DNA from: DATEVL01 sp035281845
Lineage (GTDB): Bacteria > Chloroflexota > Anaerolineae > Anaerolineales > E44-bin32
NCBI GenBank assembly: GCA_035281845.1
Contig: DATEVL010000082.1
Location: 1 to 64,000, forward strand
DNA: 64,000 nucleotides
Direction of reading: 5' to 3'
The position numbers were made by a program, and so were the translations under genes. Of the stretch, positions 49,749 through 58,578 are shown one piece after another (positions within the stretch are counted from its first letter, which is position 1; the number at the start of each line of letters is the position of its first letter). Under the pieces are notes generated by a model. It saw only the letters and a list, made by a program, of their open reading frames with translations. It searched no databases and was not told the origin of the DNA.

Positions 49749-50576
49749 ATGATCGATACCTACGGGATCCACATCGGTCCGCTGTATTTCCGTTTCTACG
49801 GGATCATCCTGATGCTGGGAGCACTGGCCGCGGCGATGGTCGCTCGCCGGATGATGCGCCGCGACGGACGCGACCCGGACCTGGTGTGGGATGCCTTGAT
49901 GTGGGCGCTGGTCTTCGGCATCATCGGCGCCCGCCTGTACCACATCTTCACCCCGTCGGAGAGCCTGCGGGCGATGGGCATCGATACTGCGTACTATCTG
50001 ACTCATCCGCTCGACATTTTGTTCACCTGGCGCGGCGGTCTGGGGATGCCCGGTGCGATCGTCGGCGGGCTCTTCGGCATGTACCTCTTCACCCACCGGC
50101 GCAAGATCTCGTTCGCCATGATGATCGACTACGCCGCGCCGGGGTTGGCGCTGGCCCAAGCGATCGGCCGCTGGGGGAACTACGTCAACCAGGAACTGTA
50201 CGGCCCGCCGACCGATCTCCCGTGGGGCATCTTCATTCGGCCGGAGAACCGGATGGCCGGCTATGAACTCTACGAGCGCTTTCATCCTCTCTTCCTTTAC
50301 GAGAGCCTGTGGAATTTCGGACTGGCGCTGTTCTTGCTCTGGGTCTGGCGGCACTTCCGGGGACGCCTCCTGGCCGGCGACCTATTCTTGATCTACCTCA
50401 TCGGATACCCGCTCGGTCGGTTCTTGCTGGAGTTTCTCCGCCTCGACTTCGTCCGCTCCTATGGGCTGAACTTCAACCAGGCGCTCATGTTGTTGACGGC
50501 GCTCGCCAGCGCGGCGGCTCTCATCATCCGGCACCGCCGGGCGCGGCCTCCTGGCCACAAGGCCCAAAGGCACTAG
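49749..50576 (+). CDS. lgt: Prolipoprotein diacylglyceryl transferase
   Basis: 275 residues, seven helices. LYFRFYGIILMLGALAAAMV, GGLGMPGAIVGGLFG and the signature AQAIGRWGNYVNQELYGPP, with essential Arg, Asn and Glu, are visible. HPLFLYESLWNFGLAL supplies the conserved HPxxLYE. Lgt attaches diacylglycerol to the lipobox Cys of prolipoproteins; this window encodes at least two candidates (SCO and the CAP lipoprotein). It follows the CDP-alcohol transferase at 65 bases. Confidence 0.96.
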   Translation: MIDTYGIHIGPLYFRFYGIILMLGALAAAMVARRMMRRDGRDPDLVWDALMWALVFGIIGARLYHIFTPSESLRAMGIDTAYYLTHPLDILFTWRGGLGMPGAIVGGLFGMYLFTHRRKISFAMMIDYAAPGLALAQAIGRWGNYVNQELYGPPTDLPWGIFIRPENRMAGYELYERFHPLFLYESLWNFGLALFLLWVWRHFRGRLLAGDLFLIYLIGYPLGRFLLEFLRLDFVRSYGLNFNQALMLLTALASAAALIIRHRRARPPGHKAQRH

Positions 50577-50847
50577 TCCCCAGGCGCCGAGTGCGCCGGG
50601 CCCGGCCGGGCGCTTCGGAAACCAATTAGGCTCTTCGGCGAAATGCTCCGTTGAATCGAGGAGCAGCAAGCGGCAAGGCAGGCCCTTTGCCGCGCGGACC
50701 GCGACTCCACAGGCGCGGTTGTCCGGCGCGGGAGCCCGTAGGGGAATAGCGTCTTATTCTGTAGCCTGTCAGGCCTGACTCGACCAGGTGCCTGGGCGGG
50801 TGACTTCCTCTAGGAACCTCGGTCGATGGTGCGGGCAAGGGTCAGAC

Positions 50848-50856
50848 TGCTATAAT
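50848..50856 (+). promoter_or_regulatory. Extended -10 of the ABC transporter, predicted leaderless
   Basis: TGCTATAAT ends nine bases before ATG 50866, with no Shine-Dalgarno between. The 289-base gap upstream (50577-50865) shows nothing else I can support. Confidence 0.6.
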
Positions 50857-50865
50857 CCCGCAACC

Positions 50866-51807
50866 ATGGCCGGCGCCCTCATCGAGGCAGATGAGCTGAC
50901 GAAGGACTTCGACGGTTTCCGCGCCGTCCATCGGGTCAGCCTGCGCGTCGCCGCGGGTGAGATCGTGGCCCTGCTCGGTCCGAACGGGGCCGGGAAGACG
51001 ACTACGATCCGGATGCTGGCCTCCCTGCTGGCGCCGACCCAGGGATCGGCAAGGGTGGCCGGCTTCGACGTCGCCCTCCAACCGGCGCAGGTGCGGGCCC
51101 GGGTTGGGTTGCTCACCGAACATCATGGCCTGTACACCCGCATGCGGGCGGGCGAGTACCTGGAATTCTTTGGCGGGACATACGGGATTCCTCGAGATGT
51201 GATCCGAGAGAGGGCCGGCCGGCTGCTGGCTCAGTTCGGACTGGGCGAGGACCGTGACCGACGGTTGGGCGAGTACTCCAAAGGCATGCGGCAGAAGCTG
51301 GCCCTGGTCCGTGCCCTGCTGCACGACCCGCCGGTCCTTCTGCTCGATGAACCCACCTCGGCGATGGATCCGTCCAGTGCTTACCTCGTTCGCCAGAGCA
51401 TCGCCGAGTTGCGCCGCGCCTCGCGCGGCATCATTGTCTGTACCCACAACCTGAAAGAAGCCGAAGTCCTGGCCGATCGAATTGCGATCATCCAGGCGGG
51501 GAAGATCGCCGCCAGCGGAACCGTGGAGTCCTTGAAGAGCGAGTTCCTGGGTGGCCGCCAGATGGAAGTGCGCCTCAAAGGACCGCTGGACGGCGCCGCC
51601 CGCCTTCTGCCGGACGAGGCCGTCCTCGTGGATTCCGGGGAGGGCTGGCTGCGCTATCGGACGGACAACCCGCAGGAAACCAATCCACAAGTGCTTCAAG
51701 TGTTGGGCGCGGCCGGTCTCCAGGTGGTGACTCTGGCCGAGGTCGAGCGAAGCCTGGAGGACGTCTACCTGCAAGTCGTCGGGAAGCCGAAGGGCGAGGA
51801 AGGGTAG
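50866..51807 (+). CDS. ABC transporter ATP-binding protein (CcmA/NatA-like)
   Basis: 313 residues. Walker A is LLGPNGAGKTTTI. The Q-loop region is LLTEHHGLYTRM, signature motif C reads YSKGMRQKLALVRALLHDP, and Walker B is VLLLDEPTSAMDPS. The H-loop is IIVCTHNLKEAE. The C-terminal 90 residues are the usual exporter extension. Start ATG 50866, directly after an extended -10. It is the energising subunit for the permease at 51886, with a G/C hairpin (51853-51875) in the 78-base gap. Confidence 0.95.
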   Translation: MAGALIEADELTKDFDGFRAVHRVSLRVAAGEIVALLGPNGAGKTTTIRMLASLLAPTQGSARVAGFDVALQPAQVRARVGLLTEHHGLYTRMRAGEYLEFFGGTYGIPRDVIRERAGRLLAQFGLGEDRDRRLGEYSKGMRQKLALVRALLHDPPVLLLDEPTSAMDPSSAYLVRQSIAELRRASRGIIVCTHNLKEAEVLADRIAIIQAGKIAASGTVESLKSEFLGGRQMEVRLKGPLDGAARLLPDEAVLVDSGEGWLRYRTDNPQETNPQVLQVLGAAGLQVVTLAEVERSLEDVYLQVVGKPKGEEG

Positions 51808-51852
51808 GATGCTGATCGCGCACTCGAGGGCGAAGGCTCACCCCCACTCCAT

Positions 51853-51875
51853 CCCTCCCCCTGCAAGGGGGAGGG
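51853..51875. repeat. C/G-tract hairpin between ABC ATPase and permease
   Basis: CCCTCCCCC (51853-51861), loop TGCAA, GGGGGAGGG (51867-51875), 10 bases before the permease ATG. Could adjust permease expression; same type as the palindrome at 3501-3520. Confidence 0.6.
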
Positions 51876-51885
51876 AGACCGCACC

Positions 51886-53328
51886 ATGAGCAGTCCGGCC
51901 GCCTCCTTAAGCCCGACGAGGTCAGCCTGGCTGGTGGCCCGGCGCGAAATCCGCGACCAGAGTCGCGATTGGCGGATCCTGGCGCCGATCCTGGGATTGA
52001 CCCTTTTCTTCCCGCTACTGATGAACTTCACAGCGCGGGCGGCCGTCGACTTTGTCAATCGCTACAACGCGCCCTTGATTGGTGAGCGGCTGATCCCCTT
52101 CTTGCTGTTGGTCGTCGGGTTCTTCCCGATCTCGATCTCCCTGGTGATCGCCCTCGAGACCTTCGCCGGAGAGCGCGAGAGGCTTTCGTTAGAGCCTCTT
52201 CTGGTCACCCCGCTGAGCAACTTCCAACTCTATGCTGGCAAGATGATGGCTTCGCTGGTAGCGCCGGTGCTGGCTGCCTACCTGGGCATCGTCGTCTACT
52301 CCGCCGGGCTGATCCTCCGGCTGGGTTGGCGCCCGCCGGCGGAACTCCTGGCACAAGTTGTCGTCCTGACAACGGCCCAGGCCCTGGTGATGGTCGCCGG
52401 CGCCGTCGTCATCTCCTCGCTCACGACGTCCGTCCGTGCCGCCAATCTGCTGGCGTCGTTCATCATCATCCCTGTGGCGCAACTGGTCATCCTGGAAAGC
52501 CTGATCATGTTCTGGGGCCAGTACTCGGTCCTGTGGCTGATCGTCATCGGGTTGGTGGTTACCGCGGTGCTCTTGATGCGGATGGGGGTCCACCTCTTCA
52601 ACCGGGAGGAACTGCTCGGCCGTGATTTGGACATCATCAATCTGCGCTGGATGGGCGGGGTCGTCCGCGCCGAATTCACCGGAGGCGCGCGAAATATCCG
52701 AGGATGGTACGCCGGCCTTTTTCGGCGAACCCTACCGCGTTCGATACCCTCCATCCTGACGGTGTGCCTGGTCCTGGTGGCCGGATACGGAATCGGATTG
52801 CAGCTGGCGCAGGTGTGGCGGCTTCCGGCAGTCTTGCTCGAACTCCACACTTCGCCGAATGCGGTCCTGGCCAACCTGGAGGGCATGGGGTTTCTCAGAC
52901 CGGAGGGGTGGGTGTGGGTGTTCGGCAATAACGTGCGGGCGGTGCTCTTGGCCAGCCTGCTGGGCGCCTTCACCTTCGGGGTTCTGGGCCTGGTCTTGCT
53001 GATGGTGCCGGTGGTCCTGGTCGGCTATTTCGCCGGGAACCTGGCTGCCGCCGGTGTGTCGGCGTGGACCGTGCTGGGGGCGCTTGTTCTGCCTCACGCG
53101 GTGTTCGAAATTCCGGCGGCCATCCTGGCGGGCGCCGCCATCCTGCGTTGGGGAATGGTCATCGTCAGCCCGGCGCATGGGCGGTCGCTCGGACAGCATT
53201 GGCTGGCCGGGATGGCGGAATGGGCTCGCCTGATGGTGGGCCTGGTGTTTCCGCTGCTGGCCCTGGCGGCCGCCGTGGAAGTCTTCCTCACGCCTCAGAT
53301 CGCGCTTCGGGTCCTGTTCGGGGGATAG
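51886..53328 (+). CDS. ABC-2-type permease fused to a SpoIIM (DUF95) domain
   Basis: 480 residues. Residues 1-260 are an ABC-2/NatB-like permease with six helices and the ETFAGERERLSLEPLLVTPL loop typical of exporters that contact the ATPase. Residues ~285-470 form a SpoIIM-like (stage II sporulation protein M) domain: NNVRAVLLASLLGAFTFG, then VLPHAVFEIPAAILAGAAI. SpoIIM relatives occur in many non-sporulating phyla next to ABC exporters; here the two are a single chain. Substrate unknown. The MBL gene follows at four bases. Confidence 0.85.
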   Translation: MSSPAASLSPTRSAWLVARREIRDQSRDWRILAPILGLTLFFPLLMNFTARAAVDFVNRYNAPLIGERLIPFLLLVVGFFPISISLVIALETFAGERERLSLEPLLVTPLSNFQLYAGKMMASLVAPVLAAYLGIVVYSAGLILRLGWRPPAELLAQVVVLTTAQALVMVAGAVVISSLTTSVRAANLLASFIIIPVAQLVILESLIMFWGQYSVLWLIVIGLVVTAVLLMRMGVHLFNREELLGRDLDIINLRWMGGVVRAEFTGGARNIRGWYAGLFRRTLPRSIPSILTVCLVLVAGYGIGLQLAQVWRLPAVLLELHTSPNAVLANLEGMGFLRPEGWVWVFGNNVRAVLLASLLGAFTFGVLGLVLLMVPVVLVGYFAGNLAAAGVSAWTVLGALVLPHAVFEIPAAILAGAAILRWGMVIVSPAHGRSLGQHWLAGMAEWARLMVGLVFPLLALAAAVEVFLTPQIALRVLFGG

Positions 53329-53332
53329 GCGG

Positions 53333-54088
53333 ATGGCTCGGCTGATCTTGCTGGGAACTTCGAACGCGGTCCCCGACGAGACGCATGAGAACACGCACAT
53401 GGCCCTGATCGGGTCGGATGGGGTCGTGCTGATCGACTGCGTCAGCACGCCCAAGGTACGCCTCGCCCGCGCCGGGATCCACCTGGACTCGATCACCGAC
53501 TTGATCCTGACCCACTTCCATCCAGACCACGTCTCCGGGGTTCCGTTGCTGCTGATGAACATGTGGCTGATGGGCCGCCAGAAGCCGCTGCGGGTTTACG
53601 GGCTGCACCACTGCCTGGCGCGGGTCGAAGACATGATGGGTTTCTATCACTGGGAGAACTGGCCGGAGTTCTTCCCGGTGGCGTTCCATCGTCTCCCCGA
53701 ACGCGAACGCGTGCTGGTGCTGGAGAAGAACGACTTCCGCGTCTTTTCTTCTCCGGTGCGCCATCTGGTGCCGACGATTGGGCTGCGGATCGAGGCCACC
53801 GATGGCGACGGGGTCATCGCCTACTCGTGCGACACCGAGCCGACTCCGTCGGTCGTGCGGCTGGCGAGCGGCGCTGCCGTCTTGTTTCACGAGTCGTCTG
53901 GAGGGAGCCCGGGTCACTCGACGGCCGCCCAGGCCGGTGCGATCGCCCGCGAGGCGGAGGTCGCCAGACTGATGCTCATCCACTATCCGCCCGACGGTCT
54001 GGACGAGGGCGCGCTGCTGGAACAGGCGCACACGACCTTCCAGGGCGAGATCGGCTTGGCCAAAGACTTCCAAGAGTTCGTGATCTGA
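53333..54088 (+). CDS. MBL-fold metallo-hydrolase (RNase Z-like)
   Basis: 251 residues. LLGTSNAVPDETHENTHM opens the fold. THFHPDHVSGVPLL is the HxHxDH metal motif, with a further His in VRHLVPTIGLRI, Asp in YSCDTEPTPS and His in FHESSG; LMLIHYPP gives the last ligand. It resembles the tRNase Z/beta-CASP-less branch but lacks the exosite arm. The tRNA-processing assignment is weak; another phosphodiesterase is equally likely. Last gene after the ABC exporter. Confidence 0.85.
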   Translation: MARLILLGTSNAVPDETHENTHMALIGSDGVVLIDCVSTPKVRLARAGIHLDSITDLILTHFHPDHVSGVPLLLMNMWLMGRQKPLRVYGLHHCLARVEDMMGFYHWENWPEFFPVAFHRLPERERVLVLEKNDFRVFSSPVRHLVPTIGLRIEATDGDGVIAYSCDTEPTPSVVRLASGAAVLFHESSGGSPGHSTAAQAGAIAREAEVARLMLIHYPPDGLDEGALLEQAHTTFQGEIGLAKDFQEFVI

Positions 54089-54313
54089 CAGGGACTAGCG
54101 ATCGGCGATGGGCGATGGGAGACTAGAGACTCGAGATTGGAGATTAGCGATTGGCGATTAGCGATTGGAGACTCCAGATTGGAGACTGGCGATTGGCGAT
54201 TAACGATTGGAGACTTGAGACTGGAGATTAGAGATTAGTTGGAGCGGTTTGGATGGGCGCGGATCGGGAAGAGCTTGTCTCTGACCACCGACCACTGACC
54301 ACTGACCACTGAC
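54089..54313. repeat. Long run of 7-bp-period repeats (third composite copy)
   Basis: About 25 units such as GGAGATT, AGCGATT, GGCGATT, GGAGACT between 54105 and 54240. After an unrelated patch, AGCTTGTCTCTGACCACCGA and three ACCACTG units follow up to 54310. It has the same two end modules as copies A and B but a different middle. No gene. Confidence 0.85.
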
Positions 54314-54517
54314 TTACGCCGCTTTCAGGCTGGCGTGCAGAAAGTGGAAGTCTCCGTGGGGCGGGATGAGTTCCTGGACCTCGACCACGCGGAAGGGACG
54401 CCCGCCGATCTTGACGGTGTCGCCGACCTTGGGCTCGCGTTCCGTGTTGAGGATCGCTCCGGGGTGCTCTTCCCCGATCACCACGTAGCTGACTTTGTAG
54501 ATGGCGGCCACGTTCAC
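54314..54517 (-). CDS. Small uncharacterised protein (67 aa)
   Basis: GTG 54517 lies three bases after the cNMP-protein stop; an in-frame GTG two codons later is an alternative. AAIYKVSYVVIGEEHPGAIL and VGDTVKIGGRPFRVVEVQEL suggest a small five-strand beta-barrel (SH3/KOW-like). No recognised family. Spacing implies co-transcription with the cNMP-binding protein. Confidence 0.6.
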   Translation of the reverse strand: MNVAAIYKVSYVVIGEEHPGAILNTEREPKVGDTVKIGGRPFRVVEVQELIPPHGDFHFLHASLKAA

Positions 54518-54520
54518 CCC

Positions 54521-54970
54521 CTAGTGGCCCGAGAGCATGCGGTGCCGCAACTTGAACGATAAGTCGGCGGCCATATTCCGCATCACGATGTATCCCAGGT
54601 GGGTGTTGGTCTGACACAGGCTGAGGAACGCCTCGCGCTTGAGCTCTTGGAGCAGGGCGCCATCCGTCAGCGCACGAACCGTCGCCGAGCGAGGTCCGCG
54701 GTCGACGAGCGACATTTCGCCGACGATCTGCCCCGGGCCGAGATTGACGACGGTGCGCGGCGCCTCGCTCGAGTCGGGTTGGCTGGCCGTGACTTCGACG
54801 AACCCCTGAGAGACCAGGAAGAGCTCATCGGCCCGCTCGCCCTGAGTCGTGATGATCTCGCCGGCGCCGAAAGTGCGGGCCCGGCACAAGGCGGCGATCG
54901 ACTGCAGCTCCTGCGACGACAGTCCTTCGAACAACTCGGCCGAGCGCAGCTCGGATTCCAGATCGCTCAT
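54521..54970 (-). CDS. Cyclic-nucleotide-binding-domain protein without HTH
   Basis: 149 residues forming one cNMP-binding domain. LFEGLSSQELQSIAALCRAR, GEIITTQGERADELFLVSQG, and the phosphate-binding cassette GEMSLVDRGPRSATVRAL are in order; helices at the C-terminus (FLSLCQTNTHLGYIVMRNMA) replace the DNA-binding domain of Crp. It probably senses a cyclic nucleotide and acts by contact, possibly with the 67-residue protein encoded next to it. The conserved Arg in PRSATV supports ligand binding. Confidence 0.9.
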   Translation of the reverse strand: MSDLESELRSAELFEGLSSQELQSIAALCRARTFGAGEIITTQGERADELFLVSQGFVEVTASQPDSSEAPRTVVNLGPGQIVGEMSLVDRGPRSATVRALTDGALLQELKREAFLSLCQTNTHLGYIVMRNMAADLSFKLRHRMLSGH

Positions 54971-55098
54971 GAGTTCACCCGGAGACCTCGCCTCATCTCA
55001 TCGCTCGCACCGCAGATTCTACAGCATCCTGCCGAGAATTCAAATCGCACGCCCCGGCTCGGAGGATCCCAGTGTTCGGGAACCCTTGGGACTGGCTG

Positions 55099-55107
55099 TG
55101 GTAGAAT
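55099..55107 (+). promoter_or_regulatory. Extended -10 of the Hsp20-Lon operon
   Basis: TGGTAGAAT 24 bases before ATG 55132. No CIRCE element or other heat-shock operator recognised. Confidence 0.5.
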
Positions 55108-55131
55108 GAGCCGACATCGACCTCTGAGACG

Positions 55132-55560
55132 ATGAACGACGAATTCCCCCGGAGCACTCCCAACCCGGCCCGTCTGGCCTCCGACGACGAAACCGGCTGG
55201 CCGCAAGCCATCCATTACTACGCATTCCGCCTCCGCCAGCAAGGCCGCGCTTGGCGCCCGCCGACCGACGTCTTCGAAACCGACCTCGAGTTCACGGTCG
55301 TGGTGGAGCTGGCCGGCATGCGCGGGGTGGAGATATCGGTCACGCTGGACGAACTGCTTCTGAGGATCCGCGGAACGCGCCCCGAATCGACCGGGGCACG
55401 CGCCTACCATCAGATGGAGATCAACTATGGCGACTTCGCCCTCGAAGTCCGCCTGCCCGTGCCGGTCGACCGCGATCGGATCGACGCCAGCTATACCGAC
55501 GGTTTCCTCAAAGTGGTCTTGCCCAAGGCGCAGCCGCGGCGGATTTCCGTCTCGACCTGA
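55132..55560 (+). CDS. Hsp20/alpha-crystallin small heat-shock protein
   Basis: 142 residues. The alpha-crystallin domain (about 42-135) has DLEFTVVVELAGMRGVEISV, LLLRIRGTRPE, GDFALEVRLPVPVDRDRI and YTDGFLKVVLPKAQ, the last being the family's conserved A-x-x-x-n-G-v-L box (here DGFLKVVLP). The C-terminal RRISVS gives an IxV tail for oligomer contacts. An ATP-independent holdase; the neighbouring Lon protease can degrade what is not refolded. Spacing to lon is three bases. Confidence 0.94.
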   Translation: MNDEFPRSTPNPARLASDDETGWPQAIHYYAFRLRQQGRAWRPPTDVFETDLEFTVVVELAGMRGVEISVTLDELLLRIRGTRPESTGARAYHQMEINYGDFALEVRLPVPVDRDRIDASYTDGFLKVVLPKAQPRRISVST

Positions 55561-55563
55561 GGC

Positions 55564-58185
55564 ATGATGGACGAACGGGAAGACCTCCGGGCAGGAGCCG
55601 GCCCCTTGCATTCCCGGCACCAGCCTCCGCCGCCGCGCATGGCCGCCGATTCGGTGCAGGCCCCCGCCATTCCGGTACAGGAACGCGACGGCGAGCCGGC
55701 CGAGGCGGGTACCGGCCGACCGGTTTCGGCCGAGTTCCCGCGCGTCCTCCCGATTCTCCCCCTGCGCGGGCTGGTCGCCTACCCCCATTCCCCGATCCCT
55801 CTGACGATCGGGCAGGCGCGCTCCATCCGCCTCATTGATGATGTGGTCGGTGAGCAGCGACTCGTCGGGCTGGTGTCGTCGCGTCGGCCGGAGCTCGAGG
55901 AGCCCGGTCCGCAGGACCTCTATCGCTTCGGCACGATCGCCTCGATCGAACGCCTGCTGCGCGCGGCGGATGGGACGATCCGGCTGATCGTCCAGGGGCT
56001 GGCCCGCTTCGAGCTGGCCTCGTTCGTCGCCGAAGAGCCCTATTTGAAGGCCGAGATCGAACTCCGCCCGGAGACTGTGGAGCAAGGGGTCGAGATCGAG
56101 GCCCAGGTGCGCGCCGTCAAAGATCAGTTCCAGCAAATCGCCGAGCTGGTGCCGTCGTTGCCGCGAGAGCTGTTGGCCGGCGTGCTGATGCTCGATGATC
56201 CGCTGTACGTGGTGTACACCGTCACCAACTACCAGCGGATGGACCTGGAAACCGCGCAAGCCATCCTCGAGGAGAACAGCGCTTCCGAGAAGCTCAAGCG
56301 GCTAATGGTCGTCCTGACCCGCGAGGTGGAAGTCCTTTCTCTCGGCCAGCAGATCCAGCAGGAAGCGCGGACCGAGATCGACAAGGTCCAGCGGGAATAC
56401 TTCTTGCGCGAGCAGCTCAAGGCGATTCAGCGCGAGCTGGGCGAAGCGGACGAGCAGACCGCCGAGGTCGAGGAATTCCGCAGACGGATCGATGCCGCCG
56501 GAATGACCGAAGAGGCCGCCAAGCAGGCCCGGCGCGAGCTGGACCGGATGTCGCGATTGCCCAGCGCCGCCGCCGAGTTCGGAGTGATCCGTGGCTACCT
56601 CGACTGGCTCGTCTCGCTCCCTTGGTCTCGCACCACGCCCGACAACCTCGAGCTGGCCCACGCCCGCCAGGTGCTCGACCAGGACCATTACGGTCTGAAG
56701 GACGTCAAGGAACGGATTCTCGAATATCTGGCCGTCCGCAAACTGAAGCATGAACGCGGCGCTCGACCGGAGGAGCCGGCGGATGTCATCCGCCGCGAAC
56801 GGGAAGGGGTCATCCTTTGCTTCGTCGGGCCGCCCGGCGTGGGCAAGACCTCGCTGGGCCAGTCGATCGCCCGGGCTATGGGCCGCCAGTTCATTCGCTC
56901 GTCCCTCGGCGGGGTCTCCGACGAGGCCGAGATCCGCGGCCACCGGCGGACCTATGTCGGCGCCATGCCCGGACGGATCCTCCAGGGACTGCGCCGGGTG
57001 GAGTCGCGCAACCCGATCTACATGCTGGACGAGGTCGACAAACTCGGCCGCGACTTCCGCGGAGATCCGGCGTCGGCGCTGCTCGAGGTGCTCGACCCGG
57101 AGCAGAACCGAGAGTTTCGCGATCACTATCTAGAAGTCGCCTTCGACTTGTCCCAGGTGATGTTCATCACCACCGCCAACTGGCTCGATACCGTCCCCGG
57201 GCCGCTGCTCGACCGCATGGAAGTCATTCAACTCTCCGGCTACACCGACGAGGAGAAAGTCGCTATCGCCCACGACTACCTGGTGCCGCGACAGCTGCGC
57301 GAGAATGGGCTGGCGGCTGACTCCGTTCTTCTCTCCAAGGACGCGTTGCGGAAGATCATTCGAGATTACACTCGCGAAGCTGGTGTCCGCAACCTCGAGA
57401 GGGAAATCGGCCGTCTCTTGCGCAAACTGGCGACACGGCTGGCCGAAGGACAGGCGGCGCTCGCCGAAGTTCAGTCGGAGAACGTGGCCGAGTGGCTCGG
57501 GCGTCCGCGCTACCTGGGCGAGGTCGAGATCGCCGAGCGGACCTCGGTCCCTGGTGTGGCGACGGGGCTGGCCTTCACCCCGGTCGGCGGCGAAGTGCTC
57601 TTCATCGAGGCGACGGCCATGCCGGGCGGCAAGGATTTCCTCCTGACCGGGTCGCTGGGGCAAGTTATGCAGGAATCGGCAAGGGCGGCGCTGTCCTATG
57701 TGCGATCGGCCAGCGGCGAGCTGGGAGTGCCGCAGGCCTATTGGCGTCGCAACGACATCCACCTGCACATCCCGGCCGGGGCACAACCCAAGGACGGGCC
57801 CTCGGCCGGCGTGACGATCGCCACGGCGCTGGCGTCGTTGGCCACAGGCGCGGCGGTGCGCCGCGAGGTCGGGATGACGGGCGAAATCACCTTGCGCGGC
57901 CAGGTTCTCCCGATCGGTGGCGTCAAGGAGAAAGTCTTGGCCGCTCATCGCGCCGGACTCAAGACCGTCATCCTGCCGAAGCGCAACGAGCCCGATTTAG
58001 AAGACGTTCCGCCCGATGTCCGGAGAGACCTGGGTTTCGTCTTCGCCGAAGACGTACGCCAGGTATTGGAGGCGGCGTTGGAGGATTTCCATCTCAAGGC
58101 GAAGGCGAAGAGCGACGGCCGGCGGGCTCCCGCTGTCCGACCCCCGCGTGCAAAGCCTGCCGCCACGCCGGCCCGCCGGCGCTGA
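55564..58185 (+). CDS. lon: ATP-dependent protease Lon (LonA)
   Basis: 873 residues, longer than usual because of a ~55-residue Pro/Ala-rich N-terminal extension and a basic C-terminal tail. The N-terminal substrate-recognition domain begins at VLPILPLRGLVAYPHSPIPL. The AAA+ module has Walker A GPPGVGKTSLG, Walker B-like IYMLDEVDKLG and an arginine-rich sensor region. The protease domain carries the catalytic Ser in PKDGPSAGVTIA and the Lys in GGVKEKVLAAHRAG. It degrades misfolded and regulatory proteins. Embedded in the Hsp20-response regulator-PHP string. Confidence 0.97.
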   Translation: MMDEREDLRAGAGPLHSRHQPPPPRMAADSVQAPAIPVQERDGEPAEAGTGRPVSAEFPRVLPILPLRGLVAYPHSPIPLTIGQARSIRLIDDVVGEQRLVGLVSSRRPELEEPGPQDLYRFGTIASIERLLRAADGTIRLIVQGLARFELASFVAEEPYLKAEIELRPETVEQGVEIEAQVRAVKDQFQQIAELVPSLPRELLAGVLMLDDPLYVVYTVTNYQRMDLETAQAILEENSASEKLKRLMVVLTREVEVLSLGQQIQQEARTEIDKVQREYFLREQLKAIQRELGEADEQTAEVEEFRRRIDAAGMTEEAAKQARRELDRMSRLPSAAAEFGVIRGYLDWLVSLPWSRTTPDNLELAHARQVLDQDHYGLKDVKERILEYLAVRKLKHERGARPEEPADVIRREREGVILCFVGPPGVGKTSLGQSIARAMGRQFIRSSLGGVSDEAEIRGHRRTYVGAMPGRILQGLRRVESRNPIYMLDEVDKLGRDFRGDPASALLEVLDPEQNREFRDHYLEVAFDLSQVMFITTANWLDTVPGPLLDRMEVIQLSGYTDEEKVAIAHDYLVPRQLRENGLAADSVLLSKDALRKIIRDYTREAGVRNLEREIGRLLRKLATRLAEGQAALAEVQSENVAEWLGRPRYLGEVEIAERTSVPGVATGLAFTPVGGEVLFIEATAMPGGKDFLLTGSLGQVMQESARAALSYVRSASGELGVPQAYWRRNDIHLHIPAGAQPKDGPSAGVTIATALASLATGAAVRREVGMTGEITLRGQVLPIGGVKEKVLAAHRAGLKTVILPKRNEPDLEDVPPDVRRDLGFVFAEDVRQVLEAALEDFHLKAKAKSDGRRAPAVRPPRAKPAATPARRR

Positions 58186-58188
58186 GCC

Positions 58189-58578
58189 ATGGCCAAGGTC
58201 CTGTTAGTCGACAATGATGCGACGACGGTCTCTTTGCTCAAGATTCTGCTCGAGCTCGACGGCTATGAGGTGGCGGTTTGCCGCAGCCCGGGTGAGGTTC
58301 TGGGGAAGGTCTCGAGCGAGGCCCCCGACGTCGTCTTGATGGACGTCTTTCTGACCGGAGGCGACGGATTGGATCTGCTGCGAAAGATGCGCGCGACGCC
58401 GGGGATGGAGCGGATCCCGGTGATCATGACTTCAGGTATGGAGCTCTCCGTTGAGTGCTCGCAGGCCGGCGCCGACGGATTCCTGCTCAAACCCTATCCA
58501 CCGGAGCAACTCTCACAAGTGATAAAGAAGAATCTCGATCACGGCCGCGGCGCCGACGGGCCGCTCGCCACTCCATGA
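58189..58578 (+). CDS. Single-domain response regulator
   Basis: 129 residues. VLLVDNDATTVSL (acidic pocket, with Asp-Asn-Asp replacing the usual Asp-Asp), VLMDVFLTGGDGLDLL (phosphoacceptor Asp), IMTSGME (Ser/Thr) and GFLLKPYPPEQL (Lys) define a receiver domain. Its stop overlaps the start of the PHP-AlbA_2 gene (ATGA), so the two are probably produced together, and the receiver may control that protein (inference). No kinase nearby. Confidence 0.92.
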   Translation: MAKVLLVDNDATTVSLLKILLELDGYEVAVCRSPGEVLGKVSSEAPDVVLMDVFLTGGDGLDLLRKMRATPGMERIPVIMTSGMELSVECSQAGADGFLLKPYPPEQLSQVIKKNLDHGRGADGPLATP

